Below, one piece after another: positions 24,128 to 39,149 of a stretch of 64,000 nt of DNA. A program made the position numbers and the translations under genes. Below the pieces are notes generated by a model that worked only from the letters and a program-made list of their open reading frames with translations, had not been told where the DNA came from and did no database searches. This stretch comes from Trochalopteron elliotii (lineage: Eukaryota > Chordata > Aves > Passeriformes > Leiothrichidae). How positions within the stretch are numbered: the stretch's first letter is position 1; each line of letters starts with the position of its first letter. Where the stretch lies: NCBI GenBank assembly GCA_024734555.1, contig JANPWX010000163.1:130142-194141 (forward strand), read 5' to 3'.

Positions 24128-27100
24128 GCAGGATCAACTTTCATCACCCCACAGCACTGTACCATACACAGGAAATACTGTAGATCTTATTTAGATTTTC
24201 AGCATATCAGATATAAGCACTAAAGCACAGAAAGCACATTTCTATTTGAAGTTTCTGAAGTTGTCATCTGTGGACATCATTGAGCAAAGAAATAATTTTA
24301 AAGTTATTCTCTGTAAGATGCACCTTAGACTTGAATCTCATAGATTTTTTTAACCTTTATTTCCCCAAACCAACTGTTATTTCAATTAGCTATTAGACCT
24401 ATCAGCTATTCAACATTAATAGAGTCTTCTACATCTGCCCAAAGCATTTTCTGTGTATCAGTACATTAGCAGAGATAAAAGTTTTATAAATTACTGCCTA
24501 TGGAAGGTACAGTAAATCCTTTATCTGCTACCATCACACAGGTAAAATAGTATCTAAAAGACAGCTCCTCAGAGTAACAATAACTGAAATAACAAATGTG
24601 AATATATGTATGAAAGGTGTGTGATACCTGTGTGATAGATGCTGCTGTTGTTAGAAGAACTATAGTTCTGGTAAAAAAGTGAATCACGTAAGAATTTAAG
24701 AACACTGTATGCATGTAGAAGAATATATCACTTTCTAAAAGAACTGGACTAGACTCAACACATACATTATTCCACAAGCTTCTTTTTCACAGGTTTAAAA
24801 AATAAAATGTACAATTTTATTCACCCAGTGCTTTATATTTATTTTGCAGCTAGGTGACAAACTCACTGTGTATTAAAAAATTATCTGCCGTTTAAACAGA
24901 ATTTGTGAGTCAAACAGCATTCTCATGTGAACAAGACCACAAGACAACATCCTACAGAAGACTCCATCTTGCCAGAACTTACTTCCTGTGTGTCATTATT
25001 GTGTTATTTTTCATTCTTTATGTCAGAATGTAATTAAATCCTCAATTCACAAATTCTGAAACAACAGTACAATATTTTTTAACTGTAAAAATCCTTTTGC
25101 AACTTCAAAACTGACAGAGAAAATTGTCTGCTATAAGAGAAAACAATGCTGCACCCTTTAGTCTCCAGATGAATGACACTGGTGCCTTTGCTGCTGCTGA
25201 CAGCCTTTTGAAAAAGCTTTGCTTGGCTCCTGAAAAAAGCCAAGGAATACAGTACATCTCCCAAACACTGACACTTGTTTGTAGGGTAGGGAGTCTTGCA
25301 CTTCTTTCTTATCCACTATTTGTGGAAAGAAGAAAGATGCCCGTGCCGATGGTCCACTAGGCCAAAATTCATACAGAAGGTTCAACACCTTACAGTCACC
25401 AAAATTCTCTAAGGACTTCTTTTTTTGTGTGCCTTTCTAACACTTGTTTGAGCTACTTTTCGTTACTGTTACCTTCGTTGCTCATGAGAACAGCCATAAT
25501 CTTTCAGAACTACTGCCTAGAATAACACAACACGATCAACCCCAGCAGCCTGAAATTACAGATCCTGGAGGGAATTGAAAGGAAAAGTGGAGAATTGTGT
25601 AAATATGAAGCAGAAATCAAGTAAAGGTTAAAATCTTATCAGAAACATATTTATACTTAGCAATACCCTTATGGGTAGTCCAGATCTAAGTGGCCTAGGA
25701 CACATGCTGCAGTAAGCAATGCCAGCTTTAAGATCTTTGCACATCTTTTTAATTCCTGGTCTTAGTCTACAGCATTAGACTAAAAACTTACAAACAAAAC
25801 CAAAAAAACGTCCCAGCCTTCAGCAGCCTCACCACGGCAGCCTGCAGCAAACACTGGTGCCAACATTACAGCCTCTCTCCTCTCTCTAGTATGTTGCTTC
25901 TGCCTCCTTGGTGTCTTCTCTTCTGTAGTGCTCACCCTTGGGGAATTTAGGATTTTAGAACTTTCTTCCAGCTGTGGTTCAAACAAAGCCAGGTACCCTT
26001 ATTCTCAGGCCAAAGGAACCCTAGTGCTATTACATTCATAAATATTGACATAGCCCTTTACATCTATTCCCACTCTAACCTGCTATAAAAATAGACTATT
26101 AGTCTAAAACACCATAATGCCTTACTCAAAACTGCATTTCTTCTTGAAAAATGAAGTGAAAACAAACACAAACAACTCTGGCCAAATAAATATACCAAGT
26201 CAGCTCACTTTCTTTTACTACAAAAAATATACTGAACATGACTACCTTGCATATTTGGTAAATGAACTACAATGGCCCTAAAACCTTGGTGCTGCATCAG
26301 TAATGGCTACAGAAATCTCTTTATGTAACCCAGTCCTTCCAGATCTGCAAGGAGTCGAAGCCTACCACATGAGGAAAGAGTAGGCAAATCAGCTTGTAAA
26401 CCATGCATATCAAAGGTAGCTTGTGGGAACTCTCCCTGGTGTATGACAAAATCTATTTCTAGCTCTGATTCCAAGTTGAAATTTGCAAATTTTATTTTTC
26501 TTTAAAGAAGGAATTCCATGTACACAAATAAGTAGAAAGCAAACTTTCAGTTAGGATAGAAACCCTCAATCTGCCATAAGTAGTTCAAGAACAGCTGAAT
26601 TTAAATGCTAAAGGAGGATGAACACAAACTAATAGTCCAGTTTCAAGTCCAGGTACTGCTGTGTCTTGAACAAGAAGCTTGTATGATAAAAGAGAGGAGA
26701 CACTAGACAGGTAAGATATTTGACTACATTACATTGCTCTAAAATACTAGGAACAGATCAACCTGCTGCCTGCCCAGCAAGGACTTCAGTGCACCTCCTG
26801 ACCAAGACATTTGCACTGGTTTCTGGCTTTATTTTGGCTACAGCAGATATATTCACACCCTAATCAGATACAACCACCACTGACTGTGGGCCAGTCTGCC
26901 CTTGAGTAGAAGAGCGTGGGTGGACTGGTGCAGCTGGACATCTGAGCCATGTTGAGTCTCCTCAAAGGGACACAGGGTGAGAACCTTCACCAGGAATCCC
27001 TGTGGTGAAGTTATCTGGAACAGGCTCCACGACCTTGAGAGCCCCTCCCACAACCAAATTCCCAGATGTCAACGGAAACCCCACACGGAGCCTCAGGGGA

Positions 27101-29561
27101 AGGAGCTCAGAGGGACCCCTGAGTGCAGTGCTTTGCTCTTTACCTCTCAGTTCCTGTGAGATGTTTCTGCAGAATGAGCAGCTGTCTCACTCACACAACC
27201 CACTTGCAAAGAGGTAGGCTTTCACAGTGCTAACAGCTTCAAAAATATCTCTAAACCTAATCTTTGGGACTATCTGCTTCTTGATTTTGGAGCACTGCCC
27301 GGTATAAATTTCATGGATCTAAATGATGCACTTCTTTCCTAGTCCACACAGAGATAACTGCAGGTTCAAGTTAACAGCAGGTCATTTTCAAGAGGCTGTG
27401 CCTCAGGAACCCAACCTTTAAGCAAGAAACCTTGCATTTCAACCACTAAACCTAAAAGACGCTCTCTTGATGCCAGAAATTTTAAGATAGCTTCCACCTC
27501 CTGTCTATGTGGGTTTCAGTGTGATTCCAATATGATACGCAGTTCTTGCTCAGAAGGAGCATCCTCAGTCTTCAGACAAATACTGAAAAAAAGGTAATTG
27601 TGGACTTTAAAAATAAACCAAGCTTCATTCCATGAAATACTACGATTTCAAAGATATTTTAGGGGCATAAAGGCCCTTACAATTTATACACCCTTTTAAT
27701 ACATTAAAAAATACTACTTTTCTGTAACTAGGATTCAACCACTCTGCATAGATACCAAGAGCCAAATCACTGTGACAGGATTCTTTTCTTCTAACAAACT
27801 TTGAAATATAGTTTCTCCAAAGAAACACAAAATCCTAAACAATACCTGAGCTGTTTTTACTTAGATCCTCTCTAACCCTATTCTACATCAGTATAAGCCA
27901 CAGGAAATTTGAAAGATGTTATCCCTAAGCTCATCAGCTTTACAATGTGACAAAACTTCAAATAACAACAAATTACATAGCGTGATGAAAGTCCATCACA
28001 TAGGAAAATACAATATATTCAAGTATACCTGTACCCTCTTAAATGGCCTTTTCAACATATAAAATGTGTAAATTAAGCACCTTATCTTTTGTAAGTAAAA
28101 AATTTGTTACTCATAGAAATGATACATGCTTTTTCAATCTGAAGAGAGACAAAAAGATGAGTTAACAGCTTTCAAAGCGAAAACAGTCTTTCTACTGCTG
28201 TTTGCAAGACCTAGCTTTTTTTTCTCAGAACTGAATCATTTATTATATTTCAAGAAAAGAGATTCTTCTCTTTATGTGCCTTTACATGCTGAAGTTTCTG
28301 CCCCTCTATCAAAAAGCTTCCTTGAAATTAAGAGCAAATGCTTGAATTAGGTCAGCCACAAAAGTTACAGTTAGGAAAGTACAAGAACTTCTGCCATTTT
28401 CAAGGGTTTTTTTACTATAGCAGTTCTGACCTTTACAGGAAACTCGGCTGAAAACATTTGAGGAAATTGCTGCAACCTTTTCCATGACTCTAAATGCAAC
28501 AAAATCCTTTTTCATACTGCAGCAGGTACAAAATCCTAAAGCCAACACTTATTCCTCAAAACTGTCGAGAGCCATGAAAAATTATGAGAAGAATCCCTGT
28601 CAGACTATAAGGTGATTTATCCGTGGCTTCCATATGAAGGGAACAACAGTTCTTGCATCCTGGGAGCAAGAGGTTTAATCAAAATCAAAGCTTTTGGAAA
28701 CCAGACACATGCACAATGAAAGAGTTGAAAGCTGAGAAATAATGAGTCTTTCACAATTTAAAAATCTGTAGCATGTGCTCTGCTTGAAGCCAAATATGGG
28801 AGCAGGAATAAGAGCCTGGAATCATACCCAGCAAAAAGGAAACAATGCAACACATCTGAATTATCCAAAGATGACAGTGGAAATGTCAGGAGCACTTTGA
28901 CCCCTCTGAGGTACAGAATGCTTTTCCTTCAATCCCTTTTCTCAAAAACCATACTTTACATTTCAAGAGACAACTGCCACCATGATTTCCTGCAAACAAT
29001 GTCTGTAACTTCAGACAATATATGAGTTCAATTATCCATTTATATTAAATACCTCAAAATAAAACTCTGCTGCACAGTACATCAATTCAATATTTAGTCC
29101 TCCTAAGTAATTTCCTGAGACATTTTCACTAAAACTAGTTAAAGGTTATTGAATAATTATAAATGTGCTTAGTTAGAAACGTAACTCTGATTTTCAAGAA
29201 TCTTGTTGTTCTACTATAAGTAAACAATGTATCCTGAAGCAAGGTTGGAACAAACTTTCCCAGCAACTGAACTAGAATCAAGACGAAAATTATTTTCAAC
29301 CAGAAAGATGTTGTGTGCACTAAAATCCAGTACACTTTCACAGCATGAACTTTACATTCTGTAAAAAAGCAAAATGACAACATTTCAGGGAGAAATAAGA
29401 AACCACTTAGCCTTTATTTTTCTGGCTTCTGCATCACTAGCTTTTACTTTCTCCTCCCTGGGGCAATAGCAGGTCCAAGACACAGAGGGAGGACATGGGA
29501 CTATCAAGCACCGTGATCAAGACTGAGATCCCATCAGCTGCTCATGGCAGGAGACACTCAC

Positions 29562-29642
29562 CAGTGGCTCTGTCACCAAGCACAGGGGGAAGGATGGTTT
29601 GGAGATAGTGCTACTGGTAGTGCTATCAGTGATCCCCAGCTT
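29562..29642 (-). other. Candidate minus-strand exon, unproven
   Basis: Read on the minus strand, CTTTGCCTCTGTTAG precedes 81 bases (27 whole codons, open in the first frame) that end CCACTG and are followed by GTGAGTG, a strong 5' splice site. The peptide is Ser/Thr-rich with the core STTSSTISKPSF and is not recognised. A chance open frame of this length is common, so confidence is low. Confidence 0.15.
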
Positions 29643-32600
29643 CTAACAGAGGCAAAGATCCCAAACTGCTACTGCACATATCCTCTGAGCCCATGACAAC
29701 AGCTATGCTCTTGTTTCACTGCTGCAGGATTCCACGTCCTTTCTCCTTTTTTCACTATCAGCTTATCCCAAGTTTATGGAAAACATGTTCCCAGCTGTCT
29801 GTCAGGCATGTGACCCAAAAGAAAAAAAGCCAAAAGAAGAGAAAAAAACAACAACAACAAAAAAAACCCAGGGTTACAGTTCATGAGCCTCCTGGTTTGT
29901 ACTACTACTGCCTAGTTCTGGGGTTGTTTCTAACCACAGCCTCCTAAATTTCTCTTTGGTTTCTGTATCTAGCCGTTAAAATCATGTCTATTTCTGTGCC
30001 TCACATGACTCCTATCTGATTTAGAGCTTGACAGAGGAAAGTGTTACTTGTTCACCTAGTTTTACATACTGAACAGCCTATCTACTCCAGCAGAACCGGT
30101 ACCTTAAGGATGAGGACTCTGACCTGCTTAACCCTTGTTTTTCTTGTTGTGTTACATAAAACAGATGCACTGATTTGCTCTCTCCCAGCACAAACAAAGC
30201 CTTGAACACAGCCAGAGTGCTGCTTCATGGCTGCTCAGGTAAGCCCACAGTGCCACCCTTGCTTCTCAGATGGAACTCAGATGGGTTCTCAGACGAACAC
30301 TGCACAGCTTTGTGTCAGGACACAGCTCCACTATCTATTGTACACTTAAGAACCATCCTGCACAATCATAAATTCATAACAAAGCCCTAAGTAAAGGCTT
30401 CTACAGCCCATCTATCATGCGCATTGTTCTTAGAACTTTTAAATACTCATTTTGGTACTGATTTTATTTATAAACTTTACTTATAGCAAAGGTCATTCCT
30501 CAGACATTTGAGACAATAGTGGGGCAATTGAAAACACCAGTGTAAAAAAAATTAATATGTCAGATTTAATGCAAACAACTGGCAACAAACAAATTTACTA
30601 TGAAGTGACAAGCCAGCAGTTGTTATGCTGCCTACATGTATTCTACATTAAGCACAAAAGTACCGTGCACTGAAGTCACAGCACAACCTGCTCCTGCTTA
30701 AACTGCTGGTACTTCTCTGTGATATATGTGTCTGAATTCTCCTGTTTATGCCAGCCCGAGATGCCCAAGCTACAATGCCTTCCATAACACAGGAGGTCAC
30801 ACTGTGCCACACCTAAATCCTCTGTTCCTCTTCTACACATCAGTCACCAGTATCCTACAGCAAACTCAAGCTCCTCTTTTAAACAATCTCCACATTCTTC
30901 CTTTTCTGATACAGATTTGTTATGTTATTTGTTATGTTTTTTGCACACCCTTCTGATGAGTAAATATCTTCTGGATAGGATTTACACTCTTACATATGTA
31001 GAAAGCCTTGTACTTCCAGAGAGATGAGTGCCTGCTTTACAATAAAATTAACAAAACTCTCAGATTTGTTGAGTCTTATGCAATCTTTCAGCTCTGCTTT
31101 TCTGTGAACATGAGTGTGTATTTCTGCATTCACTCAGCTCAAGAAAATCTTGCTCCATCCCTTAGCCTCACACTTTGCACTTCAGTTCAAAAGGAGACAG
31201 CTCATATTCACCTATACCAATTAGTTTACCGTGGGTTTTTTTTTAATTACCAGAAAAGAAAAGATTAAAGAAACATGGAGGGAGTGGAGGGGGAAGGGAG
31301 ATGGAGACTATGAGAAAGAGAAAGGAATACAACAGTAAGAAAAGTGGAGAGCACATTTTAAAACAAATAATCACAAAACACCACCTGTCTCAGAGAAAGC
31401 CAGGAAGAAAAAAAGAATGCACCCTCTGCACATTGTGGTTTGGGTTTTGGAGACATGCTTGGCTGCATCAGTGATCAGCTTCACTACCACCAAAAGAAGC
31501 AATTCATTACATCTTAATACTCTTAACAGACCAAGACTGAAAATTATAATTAGACAATATAAAAAGGGAAATAGGAAAATCATGGTGTGCTGGGTGCTGG
31601 ATGCCACTCCAAGCCACTCGATTCATCCTACCCCATTTTTTTCAAATGACAGTACCTCCCTCTGAGGCCTCACAATCTAGGTGTAAGCAACAGCATAACT
31701 GATGAACAGACACAGCAGATGGCAGGAAGCACGAAGAAGCAGAAGTGATTGGCACAGGCCGGGTGCATGAGCACTTGAGCATTTTGTACACACTGTGACA
31801 AGACACCTCTAAGGAGGACTTTGAAAAAGAGCAAGTACATTTGTTGATTTTTATGTGCAGGTTACCCAGAGCAGGTGAGAAGTACAAAAACAGAAGCTTG
31901 TTATAAATTTATTAAAAAGGTGAGGAAAAACCAAACCTATCACCTTGTCACCAGAACAGAGGGACACACCATCCATGTATGAGACACTTGAGAGATGATG
32001 ACCCAAAGACTCTTAAGATTTAGAGTGGGCAAGTTGCAGAGTTGACACTGACTTTGCATTTCAGAAACCTCCCAGAGAATCACACTGTACAACTGCAACA
32101 GATCTCTCAACCTGCAGATGAACTGGAAGCAACTTCCTGATTTCATACTGCTGCAGAGCTGTCTGCTAACACCTGCCCATGAACCCCTGTAGTACACACT
32201 CCTTCCCAGTTCTAATGTGGGGTTGGGAAATTGTTTTGCTTTACTTATTTAGCAGCATATCTGAGCAGTGGGATTAAGGGCAAAAGGCACTGCTGCAGCA
32301 GGGACTGCCATGGGGAAGATGCTTGGCAACCAGACTCTCTAAGTGGCATTTTCTTCCCCCACCTCTATAACTTTCATGACAATGGATGGTCAGCCAGGCT
32401 TTTATCAGCTGGAATTCCTGCCTTTCACCTGTGTCTGGCAATAGCACAGTACATCTGTGTGCATTTCAGCTGCTCAGTGTTCTCAGCACATGTACACACA
32501 CACGCACATATCTGTGCAGGTGCTCAGAAACACATGTGTGCTCCTCCCTGCATCCTTGAATACTGCAGGGAGGTTACTGTGAGGAGGCACAAAAGATGCT

Positions 32601-32941
32601 TCTTGGCCATCCTCCCCCCAGTCCAGCTCCAGCAGAATGAAATCACTCACGCAGCTTCAAATAAAAATAAATTTCTTTTCACAAAAGTTCCATTTTCACC
32701 CAATTATCAAAAGCATTGTTAACTTTGCTTGAAAGTGCAATGTCATTCCTCGTTTCTTTGAGTAGAGAGTGGGATATGCCAGAATTTAGCATGCTAAGAG
32801 TTTCTCCCCATAGGCATCTGGCCTTATTAAAAAATGTAATAGACTACAGTTTTAGATGGTGAAAAATGGATATTTCATGTAGTAAAAATATTTCTGCTGT
32901 CAGTATAAAAAACACCCTGTGTATATTATCACATAAAGCAC

Positions 32942-32963
32942 AGATATAGATATAGATATAGAT
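32942..32963. repeat. Short (AGATAT)n microsatellite
   Basis: About three and a half copies of AGATAT, followed by further AT-rich sequence. Confidence 0.8.
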
Positions 32964-35900
32964 GATATTTACAATATATATAAGAAACTTCTGTTGTATT
33001 TATGTTCCTTCTCACAACCATACCAAGTTGAAGAGATGACCAATACAGAAAAAAGCAACATACACTCTTAGGAAAAAAAAAAAAAGTGCTGGGAGACATT
33101 ATCACAAATTGTAATGTGTTAGATAAGCAGATAAGCTATCTCTATGACACAGACAGGTTCAGAGAGAGACAAAGTAACATAAATCCTTTATGCAAAATCC
33201 TATCACAAACCACATGATCCTTAACAGCAAGATTTCCTAATGAGAACATTAACTGACTCACCCAGTATTTTGCATTCTCTGTTTAAAATCATATGGAAGG
33301 TTTTTTAAGAAAGGATTTCTCTTTTCTAAATGATGTTGTACAGTGAAAAAGAAACAACAACAAAAAACAAACCACAGAAACTGAAAGTCATTGTGCTACA
33401 TAAAAACATACAAAATACATAAAATACAGCTGTACAAAATGTCAAAAATTTTATTTCAACCACAGTTTAAAAAAACCTTGGTGGTGGTCCAAACAGCCAT
33501 TTTTCTATCCAATTAGTAAGTAATGAAAAACTGTACAAATTCCTGCAGAGGTCTTCAATCACATAATTCTGCATTATAGATTGAAGAACCGTGCCATAAA
33601 AAGGTCAGGGCAAATTACAGACATTTCTATTGTTCTTTGATAGACCTCTCACCAAATACTCTATTGAACCAACACAATTGCACAACCCTCTGCAGCATAC
33701 AACTATTAAGGTTATGCAGAGAAGTCCACTGAACCCTGGGGAAGGCAAGTGTCAGGTAGTTCCACTGCATGTAAAATTAAAACTGAGATTCTTGAAGATG
33801 CATCACTGTTTTAAAAGACAAGCTGAGACTTTTTTCTAGACAAAAAAAAAAGGATAATGAAAATATTTACAGGGAAAGATAGTTACAGTGTTACAAGATT
33901 TTTAGGGCTTTGTTTGTTGGTGTAACCAGTTGTATGAAAGCTGGCAGAAATTAAAGAAATAAGACCCTGGATTAAATCAGGGTTAATGAGATCAGGAGTA
34001 GACACATCATTATTCAAATCACACACCATGTGAATACTGTGCACTGCCAGACTTGTAAATCAGAGATTAGAATTTAACACTCTTCCTTCTGCAGTCTGAC
34101 AGTTTAGGGCTAGAGGTCTCTTTATAAATATTGCTGGCATCCACCTGCCACAGCTCACAAGACAATGTATTATGATTCCAGTTTTTCCTGGTGCTGAGCA
34201 CCAGCAATTTCAAGAGGTAGCTGATGGCAGAATCAGTTCCTCAGCACTGCTGACAGTCGTGTTCCTCAAGTCTTACAACCCCTGCAGCTGTCAAGCAAAA
34301 TTTGTTATTTAATTATTTTCCATCTTAATCTGACCTTTCTTCCTGCAAACATTACAGCAGGTACAGGTTAATTCATGTGAGTTTGGAATGGGGTCATATA
34401 TTTCACGTATTCCTTTTTGTCTGGTATAGCCCTCTGAGTCCCAGCATGCTGCTAATATGCTCAAACCCAGAGGTAATTTCTTAGGGGAAAAAAAAAAGGT
34501 ATGAAACTGAAAGGCTTGAGAACAACAATTTTAATAATCCCCATTAAAAGATGTCCTGGAACCATGGAAATCCCTTTATAAAATGTAGGTCACATGTTTC
34601 TTTGGAGGTATTAGACTTAATTCTAGAGATTTGATATTTAGAAAAGATAGCCCTATTCATAAAGTCTTAATAGCTGGGAAAATTGACCCAAACCTTAAAC
34701 AGGTCTCAAATAGTCCCTAGAAATTCAGCAGCTGTCCTCTACAATTTGAGATTGCTTTCTCTTAGTAGAATGAAGGTCTCTGGACAAAGGTTTTCATGGT
34801 AGAATTTTCTAGGCTCTTCATACGTTCTGTCTGCTCTTTTACAGCTGTGAAAAAGGAATAAGCAGGGAAAAGAAGATGTGTTGGTCAATCTATTCTAGCA
34901 AAACAACCTTCTGTATCTTGGTCTTATCCCAGGAGAAAGAGGTATAAAGAATGCAAATAGAACAAATAACCATGCTCAACAGTGATCCAGAACAGCAAAC
35001 AGTGTTGCTCAAGACTAAAAAATGGGTGATGGGTGCTGCAGCTGCCTGAGAGATTTTGATATACCATTGGTATTTGTACGACAGATGCAGCCCAGCATCA
35101 CAGATGGGAGATTTGGTGACCACAATCCTCACCTCAAATTACTCAATCCCTTAATTACTCAATGTTTGCAAAAGAGATTGGCATGTTACCTTTGAAGTAA
35201 TGCATCATACTGAAACTACCTTTGCAGTTTCTCAACCTAGTGTTTATTCAGCCAGCATGAAACTTTAAACAAACCTTCCTGGCTATCAGAGCTACGCAGA
35301 CTCATTGGCCTGTGCTACAAAAAAACCCCAAAACAGTAGAAGACATATTATGGTCAAGTCCACATGAGAAGAAATGATGTGTATCTGCTTAGCATACTCA
35401 GCAGGTTTCCTGTTCACAGACGAATTGCATGAGAAAGTATGATCTTTGTTTGGATAAGTCTCCTTCCAAGCAGAGACAGCTATTTTATGGTTTCTCCCAA
35501 CATACCATGTGGCACCAGAATGCTTGAGGCTCACTGTTACTGTAAATAAGATAGAGGTAAAAGAAAAGTACCGATTATGCAGTTCTGCTGAGGGGAAATG
35601 GAAGTTTAAAGATGAGAGTTATAGAAAGAAAGCAGACAGCAGGTGCACAGGAGTCATCAAGGATGATGAAAGGGTGGTCTGACCATATATAAAGGTATAT
35701 TGGAACTTCAGGACTGAGTCCTCTGAACTTGTCTGCCTTGCTGAGCATCACTGAATGATGATGTAGATGATGCAGACTGATTCAGCAAGCAGAAACAAGA
35801 TTTCAACAGCTACAAACCCAGAGAAATTGCCTTTAAGCATTTTTCAATTAAAAAACTTAATACTTACATTTCATTTTAACCTTCAATCAAGAATCAAGAG

Positions 35901-36549
35901 GGAAAAGTTGCATGTGCCATACGTAGAAGAAAGACCTATTTTTTGATCTAAGCATTAGCAATTCCTTTTACTCACCAATTTATCATTAAAAGATCAATTA
36001 ATTTTGAACATTTGATACACTTCTGGTCTCAGTGTTGCACGCTGAGGAAAGACACTGAGTGTTATTCCTCTTGAATGAGTTGAAGAGGACTCACCTACAT
36101 TTCAAGTAGACTTTACTGCAATTTAACTATTAAACTGCTATGGCTCCAATTATATATATGCTGATCTATGCCTTGAAATTTTAAATATTGACTTACGCAG
36201 TTCTCAGGATGACAGGAAAAATGAGAATATATGACTTAGCTTTTGTTCCCCAAGAGCAGCCTACCTTGAAAGTAGTTCCCTGCTCTAAAAGATAAATGTG
36301 TATGCACAATACAAATCATAGAAAATTAAGCCGATCATTAGATAATTAATATAAATACAAATGCTGTGAAAAGAACGGGAAGAAATCTCACTTAGCAGAA
36401 GGGAGTATCCTTCCATTACTGGCAAATATGGAACTCAAGAAGTTGTAGGCAAAGCAGAATAATTTGCCAGGCAGTTCACAAGAGTACTCTCGATCCACCC
36501 TCTCCTGAACTGTATTTTTTACTGGAAAGGCAAAAAGAAACACTCCTTC

Positions 36550-36606
36550 TTCTAGATACTCTGATATCTTCTAGAAATTACAGGATATTCTAGACGTATT
36601 TAGATT
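36550..36606. repeat. Degenerate 19-bp tandem repeat, three units
   Basis: TTCTAGA occurs at 36550, 36569 and 36588, exactly 19 bases apart each time. The rest of units one and two share a GATAT-like end (TCTGATATC versus ACAGGATAT). The third unit is more diverged. It looks like an old local triplication. Confidence 0.6.
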
Positions 36607-39129
36607 TCACTGCCTTTACTGCAAAATGCTTTAAGTTCAGATGTAGGGGTTTTTTAGCTTTACAATATTGATTTTGACAGCACAGAGCATAAGCCACTTG
36701 CTTCCTTTGTTTTCACTGGGAGCCAGCCTTGACACATTAACTTCCAATCAAGGAGTACACTTACACTCAGGTAGTTCTACTGATTTTAACTGGTCTCATC
36801 AGGAAATAAAGCTCCTAGGCCCATTCCTCAGGAAAAAACAAGACCTCATACCTGTCAGCACTTCTTCCACTGTGCATACACTGCTCCTCTCCTCTGTGAT
36901 CCACTACATGGGGGAATATTGAAAAATGAAAAAGTTATCTAGGAACACCCACGCAGCAGTGGTTTAAAGAAACACCCAAAACATAGGTGTGTTCTACTTT
37001 GTAAACAGTATGGTTTTAATCCCAAATCAACCAGCAGACTCCTTCAGGAAAGTCATTAACCACTCTAGACAAGGGCTGTGCTGGACATGTCCCAGAATTC
37101 ATGGGAGTGGTGGCCTGGGAACAGATACCTCTGAAAAGGAAACAGCACACATCACACTACGCTGAAAAGTATACAAGACAAAGATATCACTTTTAATCCC
37201 AATATAAAACTGAGAAGAAATAAGGCAAATAAGAAATTGAGGATGTTCTGCTAGAGGAAGAGGAAGATAAATACAGAGCAAGCAAGCAGCAAACATTAGA
37301 ACCAAGGGTCTGGCAAACAGCTTCAAATCCACAACTGAAAGGAAACTCCACAGAGGGCTGGGGAGGTGCAGCACAGCTGTAAACTGGTTTGGATGTGTCT
37401 GCACTGCTCCACGCAAGTGCTCAGGGGCAGAGGTGGCTCTCACTGCTATAAGCAGGGGGAAATGCTGACACCTGAAAGGTGAGCAGTGTCTCAGTGCATC
37501 ACTGCACCCGCTGATGATGAAAGCAAGCAGCTGTAGCAAGTACCCCTTTAGGGAAATGAACCTCACACATTCCTTTAAGAGTGTCTCCATTTAGCCTTCA
37601 GTCATTTAAAGAGAATGTGCCAATCCTACATTTGGTCTCTTTTCATCCATCTTCTGTCCCTCTGGCATGTAAGTGCTGCACAGTCAGTGACTACTACATT
37701 GAATTTGTGAGTATTTACAGGTATTTTCATACCTAGACATTTTCAACACATATTTCATTATCTACCATCAATACTAACACTAAATTTAAGTTGGCACGGA
37801 CTACAAGGCACGAGGAAAGAGTTTGTTTGCTTTGGACTTAATTTTTTCTGAAGTACTGTACAGGGTGTGAAAAATGACAAGAGTCACATGAGTCCACTGA
37901 ACAGCTGAAGTGCTGGAGAAAGAACCTTCACCTATAAAAGGGGGAGGCAAGTAACTAGTCTGATCAAACATATTTGATAATTACTAATTAATCTGCTAAG
38001 GCCAGGTATTCTAGCAGCTACAGGAAGCTCCTAAACCAAAAATTTAAACACTCTGAATCCTGAAACATGTGTATCTTTCTTATTTAGGATGTCTTTTTTA
38101 AAAAATCATTTACTTCCTCATCTAAATAAGCTTTATCTCACATTAAATGTGGCCAAGCCCAAACAAATAAACATTCAATAACTGGAAAAAATAATTTCAA
38201 AAAGGAAGCTGAGTATAATAAGGACTGTGCTGGCCAAGTACTGGTCAATTCCATGTTTCCTGTATTTTAAATATTTATTAAATACACACACAGATCAAAA
38301 CAAATGGTCTGGTCTCCATTTATTTACACAGTTACAAATATCCTTAAACAGAACCAACCACACCTAACATTAACACCACTGACAGTTTAATAGGAAGTCA
38401 TTTATTTGCCATTTAGAAAACAAAGGTTGGAGACACAGGTAATCAAAACAAGTATTTCAGCTTCCTTTCTCCCTCTTTATCCCACAGCACAATATTTTGT
38501 TCTCCCAGGTTCTCCTGTACCTCATAACACTGCCTTCAATATGACAATTTCACAAATCAGGGACGAAAAATAAAGCGGTTTGGTTTTCAACAGCATGAAA
38601 CTCCCTCTCATACTTCCAAACTTTTTTATTCAAATCTATTCACAAAGTACACACATACAATTCTCAGGGAAATCCTATATATATCTACTTATTTGTCTTA
38701 CTTTATCTCTTAAGTTCTTCTTACTCAGAGTGTAAATTTCAAAAGTTATTTTCTATGCAAAGATGCTCCTAAGGCCAGAAAATAAGACTCTTTCATTTAG
38801 TTGCTCAGGTTTCCTGGTCACGTCAAAATATTTACCCAAATTTCTGAAGTGCACAAGGAAAACTGGAAAAGCATACTACTGCCTTTTCACAAAGTCACAA
38901 CTCTGTCCTTGTCTTTGGATATTTATTTTCATTCACTCAAAATCTGGGGCAGTGAGCCACAAACTACGTTTTTCAACTAAGTATTGTAAGAACAGTGCTA
39001 ACCCTGAATTCAGTAAGAATCTTTGGCCAAATACTTTTACCAGCTGTTCAAAATTTATAGCATTTTCAAAACAAGGGAAAAAATTCTATTAAACAACCAG
39101 AATTATCATGACTACTTGCATTCTTCATT

Positions 39130-39149
39130 CACACACACACACACACACA
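39130..39149. repeat. (CA)10 microsatellite
   Basis: Ten uninterrupted CA dinucleotides, followed by GACACATC. Confidence 0.95.

Larger units (their letters stand above)
22181..34000. other. Unique non-coding DNA
   Basis: No gene is recognised. There is an undetermined base at 24127. Open frames of 60-163 codons lack domains. A purine-rich tract lies at about 31253-31353 and a short (AGATAT) repeat at 32942-32963. A possible minus-strand exon at 29562-29642 is listed separately. Confidence 0.55.

Noticed and set aside
32231..32722. 163-codon plus frame
   Set aside because: Cys/His-rich by chance around a CA-rich patch (about 32490-32540). No zinc-finger spacing pattern is present.
35683..35694. 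TATA-box-like TATATAAAG
   Set aside because: AT-rich DNA produces such matches often, and no start site, CpG or downstream exon supports a promoter.
37099..37590. 163-codon minus frame starting METLLKEC
   Set aside because: No known domain, no splice or promoter context, and composition like chance translation of non-coding DNA.
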